Shown here: one piece after another, positions 58,817 to 64,000 of the stretch | How positions within the stretch are numbered: the first letter of the stretch is position 1 | Layout of the letters: every line of letters starts with the position of its first letter | DNA from: Hymenochaete sp. R1 | Taxonomy: Eukaryota; Basidiomycota; Agaricomycetes; Hymenochaetales; Hymenochaetaceae | Direction of reading: 5' to 3' | NCBI GenBank assembly: GCA_019400425.1 | Contig: JAFREE010000037.1 | Coordinates: 62,001 to 126,000, forward strand | DNA length: 64,000 nucleotides | Program-made: the position numbers and the translations under genes | The notes under the pieces: generated by a model | What the model was told of the DNA's origin: nothing | What the model saw: only the letters and a program-made list of their open reading frames with translations | Database searches by the model: none

Positions 58817-60830
58817 ATGTTTACGTCTCTGGAAGACATTTCGCCCTCTTCGCAACTGGTTTGCGCACCTCCGCTGTCTAGGTCTGGTTCCGACTCAAGT
58901 GTAGCCAGCGACGAGTCAGAACTACAAGAACTTACTCCAGAATGTCATTCCTTGTAAGTTGGATTCTTTGATATAAATTTATTATTTAGAATTAATCGTA
59001 TTTTCTAAAGGCCTTCTTCTCCTTTATTGCTTTTAGACTCGAATTATTATGATCATTTAAATGACCTTGGACTAGATTCATTTGATTCCAAACTTCTCGA
59101 CAAGAATTACAATAATACCGAAGCAAAGCACCTTCGTGCTGGATTTGTCCCGAACTCCTGCGAAGAGTATGGACCACTGGAGGAAGCCAATCACAGGACT
59201 ATGTCTGATTGTGGCATCCTATGTGAGGAACCAGAGAGCCTTGAAGAGGAGTTTTCAAAGATGTCCTTGCTTCATGATGGTATTCAGGACGGCGGTCCAG
59301 CCACCTTCGTACCTAGAGCTATCGTGTTCACAGAATCAAGCAACACGAAAATCTGCCACGTGCCCTACAGGCGCCGTTCAAAAGGACGATGGCACGCTCC
59401 TACAGCACCGACATTTCACCCTCGCCGCAGAGCATTGTTGGTGAGCTCATTTCAGGCTTTATCTGACCCCCCTTCGTTGCAGCTAATCGTCTATGGGCAA
59501 GATCGGTATTCAATATGAAAGGCAGCAATGTGGTTGGAGCCCGCTGACTGGTTCCCATCGGGATGTGGATGTTATAAAGACCCTTCTACAAAGTCAGGCT
59601 CTTCATTGTCTCTTATCCATTTAACTTCTGAACTGATACCACCCACCAGGGACTTACGGATGGAATGATGACAGTATTACTATTCTGAAAGACGACGGAT
59701 ATCTTGCTACAAGGCAGCCGACCCGCGAGAACATAGTGAGCATCGTTAAGCATCAGATTCGTTGTAAGGTAAAGTAACATTCTCATTAAAGGTTTACGAA
59801 ATGAGACGCCTTACAGATGGTGCACGACCTGGAGATCGGCTTTTCCTCTATTGTCAGTCTTCCCATTTATTCGCTTGAATAGTTTGTGGAGCAATCCCTA
59901 TAGATGCAGGTCATGGTAGACAAGTACTGGATAACGACGGCGATGAAGAAGATGGACTGGATGAAGGTAATGGCAAATATCCCAGACTGATGCCCTATCC
60001 TTCACACCGCCTGATGGTCTCCATTTACGTAAAGCTATTGTTGCATGCGATGGATTGACGCTTCTGGATGATTACACTCACGAAATTCTTGTGGAAAGTG
60101 TACCAGCGGGATGTCACTTAACGGTAAGGTTTTACCCCCTCGTGATTTTCTCGGCGCCAATTTTTCGCAGGCGATGTTCGATTGCTGCTCTTCGGGGACG
60201 GGTTTAGGTACCTATCTCGCATTTTCTTTCGAATGCCGTCGGCCTAGTGAATCACTTCCTTTAGATCTGCCTTATAATAGATTTGGAGCTCCAGGCGCAA
60301 GGATCCGTCCGGGCCGCAGAAAATTCAGTAGAGGAAATGTGGTTCTCCTGTCTGCGTGTTCTGACCAGCAAAAATCCCATGAAGTGTCTGGAGGACGTGG
60401 CGGACTCTTTACCGATGTGAGGACAGTACGTCATATAGCTCTGTTGCAGCCGACTGATCAGTACCAAATTTGAATTCAAGTTTATCGTGAATAAACTTAG
60501 TGAGCCCAAAACATCTTTTCCGGCCTTTTTTGCTTAGATTTTGCTAGGCGGAAGAAGGCAAACCACACTCGCTGAAATCTTCGACTTTCGGTAAGTAGAC
60601 ACGTTTTCACATAGAACAATATGGGAATACTCCGTGGTAATGATCCTCCCCGCAGAAGTGGCCTCCTCTCACCCAGCGTCTTACCTGTAAGGAAACAGAC
60701 CGCGCAGGTATGCATGTAAGTTAGTATCTCAATGAGCTCATCTGACAATCTACACTTCGTCCCGTAGCTTTCCAGTACGTTCGAACTCGTAAGCATCCAC
60801 TTCTGCTCCGAGGCCGACGGTTTTCGCTGA
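58817..60830 (+). CDS. Metacaspase-like protein (tandem copy 2), altered DCC(H)SG
   Basis: Starts MFTSLEDISPSSQLVC; a Ser/Asp-rich N-terminal region (about 190 residues) precedes IGIQYERQQCGWSPLTGSHR, TYGWNDDSITILKD, ARPGDRLFLYYAGHGRQ (catalytic His), DNDGDEEDGLDEAIV and AMFDCCSSGTGLDLPYN. The catalytic Cys of DCC is kept but the invariant following His is Ser, and GHGGQ is GHGRQ. The C-terminal exons are poorly conserved (RRQTTLAEIFDFR, QLSSTFEL) and end at 60830. The adjacent, co-oriented metacaspase shares intron positions within the domain, so this is a tandem duplicate that has diverged, possibly a regulatory or less active form. Some splice choices near 60420-60540 are uncertain: an alternative acceptor gives an early stop after LFTD. 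Confidence 0.78.
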
Positions 60831-61512
60831 TAGTAACCAGGATATGAATGTATCTCTCTTTTTGTAACTTGAGTATTCCACTTTTGCATTCAACCTTGTG
60901 CGAAATGTTCCAATTATTTCTATGTGTACCGATTTCGGATTCTTTTGGTCCCTACCAACATGCCACCTTCTTGTTTCAATCTATACTATAAATAACATGG
61001 GCCATCAAATGTAATCGATAAAAATGAGAATTTTTTTGGCGGGAAATCAGATAAGTAAGGATGAGAAACAATCAGCAATCAGAATCAGAGGTCGGAAGCA
61101 CTTTACAGCAGAAGAAAAACGTCATCACCCACCATATGCATGTGTGTATCGCTAGTCACGTGTAAATTCTCACACTCGACAAATCATTCAAGCAAAATTG
61201 GTGAGGGGCGGTGATGAAGGGATTATTCACGGCTCTCTTGCCTACCAATACGTCGTTCTCCTTAGAGCGGCTCCCTGGACATCCTTGTCCCCGATTCCTC
61301 GTCCCCGTCTTTATATTTCCATCAGTCAATCGACGCCCATCGTCAGTTTGCCTGCTGGCAGGTCACGAATTACGACCCATCAGCATCCAAAACTCGAAAA
61401 GCCACAAAAACAATTCATTTTAGAGACCGACATCCATTATCAGTCTGTACGTTTCCGATTTACATCTGTTCTTTTTTATTGTCCGAAGGAGATTTATTTT
61501 CATTGTCAAAGA
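60831..61512. other. Intergenic; promoter and leader of eIF4G
   Basis: AT-rich left part, pyrimidine-rich right part leading to the ATG at 61513. An open frame reaches upstream to 61198 but starts with no supported ATG. Confidence 0.4.
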
Positions 61513-64000
61513 ATGATCAAAAGTTCCTCAACGTCTGCGTCTAAACCTCAGTCTGCTTGGTCCAAGGGTCCTCCGATCACATCGTCATCCCCGACTCCTC
61601 TTCCTGGAACACCCGCAGTCTCCTCATCCCGCTCTCAGTCCCCAGCACCTTTGCAGCAATCGCAGCCACAAACGCATAGCCGAAGACCTTCCCAGTTAAG
61701 TGGATTGAAAGATGGTGTTGCTATTGCAAGTGGTCCTCGGGGAGCCGTACCCTCGTCCAAACCTGGTATGTTTCTTAATTTATTTGTGTCCTAAGCCTAC
61801 ATTTCTTAGCTGGATTTTAGGGAACTCGCTCAGTTTTGGTACTGTTAACGGCAATGTAAACGATAGACCTGGACCTTCTGCCTCCCCTGCGCCGCAGGCG
61901 CCTGCTATATCGAAGTCTGAGCCGCGGCCCGTACAGTCGTTTGGCTCGATAGAAGCATCAAAAAGTACAATCGCTGGGCCTTCAAAGTCGACTAATACCG
62001 TGCCCCTGTCAAATCCGCCCCGGGCGGCAGCTTCTTCTTCGTCGTCGTCGTCATCAACAGCAGCATCGTCGACCGCCACTGGCGCACCCACAGCTTTTGA
62101 CGTCAAAGCCCTGTTTCGTACGACCCACACCACCCCAACCCCCGCGGCCTCTGTAGAAAGCGCTGCCTCACCTTCTATCCGAACGAATACATTAACGCCC
62201 GCCATGCATTCTCAAGCACCAAACGCACCTGGACCTGCTGGCCCTGGTCCTCATCCTCCGCCCTCGCATCCCTATTCCCCACAACCTTTTGTGCCTACAG
62301 GCATGCAGAGTATGCGGAGTCATGGTCCGAATAACGCACCTAGGTCGCCCTCAATTAATCATAGACAAGTTCCAAATAATGTTGGAAGCAGGCCCCCAGG
62401 TGCCAACGGACCCATTGGATCTGCGAATGGCATGCCGTCCCCGAGGCCGGGTCATCAGCACGTTCAACCTCCTCATGTACCTCATCAACAGGCGCCCACA
62501 CCGGGACCCGGTATGCCTACTCAAATGCCGCCTCCAAGCTGGCCCCAATATAACTATGTCAGTGATCAACGGTTTTTCAATCATATGTTTTTAACAGATT
62601 GCTCCCAGTATCCGTTATATCAAATGCAAGGTTTGCCAGGTGGCGAGCAATTCATGCCGTATCCGCCACAATGGGCTGTGCATGCGCCCCAGCACCCACA
62701 TCCAGCCCTCACAGGGAATGGTCCGAATCAAACCCCACAGTCTCTTCCTCACGGAATGCCAATGTCGTCACCGAGACCCCCTCCACCCCCCTTACAACCG
62801 CCTGGGACGCCGCCTGCGGGTCAATCTTCTCAATTGCCTAGCGCTGGCGCACGTCTGAACTCAAATGCCAGCACCTTTGTTCCTAGTCAAAATGGTAACC
62901 GTCAAAGTAAAACGGTTAAAATTACAGACGAAAAAGGACACGAAGTTGATTTCGTAGGACTTCGCAAGCAAGGAGGTACCCCATCTGTACCATCAACGCC
63001 TGCTTTAGACAAAGGGTCGCGGAGGCAACCTGTCAGGCTTGAGTCAGAGGAGAATCGGTTGAAGCGATTGGCGCAAGAAGACAAGGCAAAGGAGCAGGCT
63101 AGACGGGAAGCTGAAGAGGGAGCGAAGAAGCGTGAGGAGATGGAGAGGCTCCGCATCGAAGCGGAGAAAAGACAGAAAGAGGAGGAGGAGAGGAAGAAGA
63201 AGGCCGAGGATGAAGAAAAGAGAAAGGCTGAAGAAGAAGAGAGGAAAAAGAAGGACGAGGAGGATAGGTTGCGGAAGGAATTTGAGGAACAAGAGCGCTT
63301 GAAGCAAGAGGAAACACGTCGGAAGGCAGAGGAAGATGAAAGCAGGAGGAAGGAAGAGGAGAAAGAGCGCATCAGACTTGATGAGTTGGAACGTGAGCAA
63401 GCTGAGAAGGCTCGTCTTCACAGAGAGGAGGAATCTAGGAGAAAAGAGGAGCAGGAGCGCCAGGAAAAAGAAACGAAGGCGATTTTGTCTACTCCCGCAC
63501 TAGAAATCCGATCCAAGAAGGAAGGTGCGACAACTCAATCCATCTCTGATGCACCCATCTCGATTTCTCCAGAGACCAAGCGTCGCCCTGTTCCTGGGCC
63601 TCTCGACCTTTCTGCTGCGTCCAAGCCGACAAATCAACCTTTACCCTCTGCCCTAGCCACTGCTCGTCATATCCAAAACGTATATGAAATTCAATACCCA
63701 GAAGGAATCAAAAGTCCCAAGATTGAACTCAACGCTAATGCGAAGGATGGCAAATTCCGGTAAGTTTTTGTTCGATTTAACTAGGTCAATCGCCAGGAAA
63801 TTTACCTATTTTTTAAAGATACGATCGCGATTTCCTCCTTCAGTTTATGTCTGTCTGCAAAGAAAAGCCTGATAACCTACCTCCTCTCGAAGCCATTGGT
63901 TTAGAACCGTCAGATCAGTCCCATTCTATGGGTCGTGGTGGGTCTGGTCGTCGTGGTGTTTCGGGTGCAATGGGACCTCCGTCGGCGTCGATTTCAAGAC
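61513..64000 (+). CDS. Translation initiation factor eIF4G, 3' end missing
   Basis: Exons 61513-61765, 61821-63759 and 63819 to beyond the window. The N-terminus MIKSSSTSASKPQSAWSKGP and a long Pro/Ser/Gln-rich region are followed by a Glu/Arg/Lys-rich charged helix region (about residues 500-640). Then comes the eIF4E-binding site RYDRDFLLQFMSVCKEKP, which contains the consensus YxxxxL-hydrophobic (Tyr-Asp-Arg-Asp-Phe-Leu-Leu), then NLPPLEAIGLEPSD. This is eIF4G, the scaffold that links cap-binding eIF4E, eIF4A and poly(A)-binding protein. The MIF4G HEAT domain lies beyond the window. A 51-base in-frame stretch (62558-62608, GTCAGT..CCAG) is probably an intron. Confidence 0.9.

Noticed and set aside
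62902..63421. Minus-strand frames rich in Ser, Leu and Phe
   Set aside because: Antisense shadow of the charged repeat region of eIF4G.

Overview
The window reads as a gene-dense nuclear segment of a filamentous basidiomycete, most likely an agaricomycete. Genes are split by many short introns (about 50-65 bases, GT..AG with a CTRAY-like branch site). Several families are typical of mushrooms (DUF6534 membrane proteins, DUF3602, a fungal SLATT protein, arrays of small secreted proteins), and housekeeping genes sit on both strands with no operon logic. Protein models below were built by joining exons by eye. Exon ends were chosen so that reading frame, splice signals and family motifs agree. 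|| Layout. 1-16 kb: TIM22 (5' cut off), a small secreted Ser-rich protein, a DUF6534 seven-TM protein, HUB1/UBL5, the G-patch protein PXR1, an HMG-box protein, a SUR7/PalI-like tetraspan protein and a 19-exon TRK potassium transporter. 16-26 kb: two related multi-TM proteins (16.2-18.4 and 23.4-26.1 kb) flank a tiny Cys-rich peptide gene, two back-to-back non-autonomous transposons (a PIF/Harbinger-like MITE and a Tc1/mariner-like element with 170-bp perfect inverted repeats) and a DUF3602 gene. 26-42 kb: TRAPPC11, an unresolved coding island, a secreted repeat-peptide precursor, a large HSL-family hydrolase, mitochondrial Hsp70 (SSC1) and an APH-fold kinase. 42-52 kb: a tandem pair of secreted proteins duplicated with their promoters, a TMEM70-like mitochondrial protein, a TGL1-like lipase and a SLATT-domain protein. 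52-64 kb: an alpha-arrestin, two tandem metacaspases (the second with an altered active-site motif) and eIF4G (3' cut off). || Working relations. Most genes are independent housekeeping units: mitochondrial import and folding (TIM22, SSC1, TMEM70-like), RNA processing and translation (HUB1, PXR1, eIF4G), trafficking (TRAPPC11, alpha-arrestin) and ion or lipid handling (TRK, lipase, HSL hydrolase). The accessory layer holds the unusual material: a Kex2/Ste13-style repeat peptide precursor at 33.2-33.6 kb, the SLATT protein, the diverged metacaspase pair, the duplicated secreted proteins and the two adjacent MITEs.
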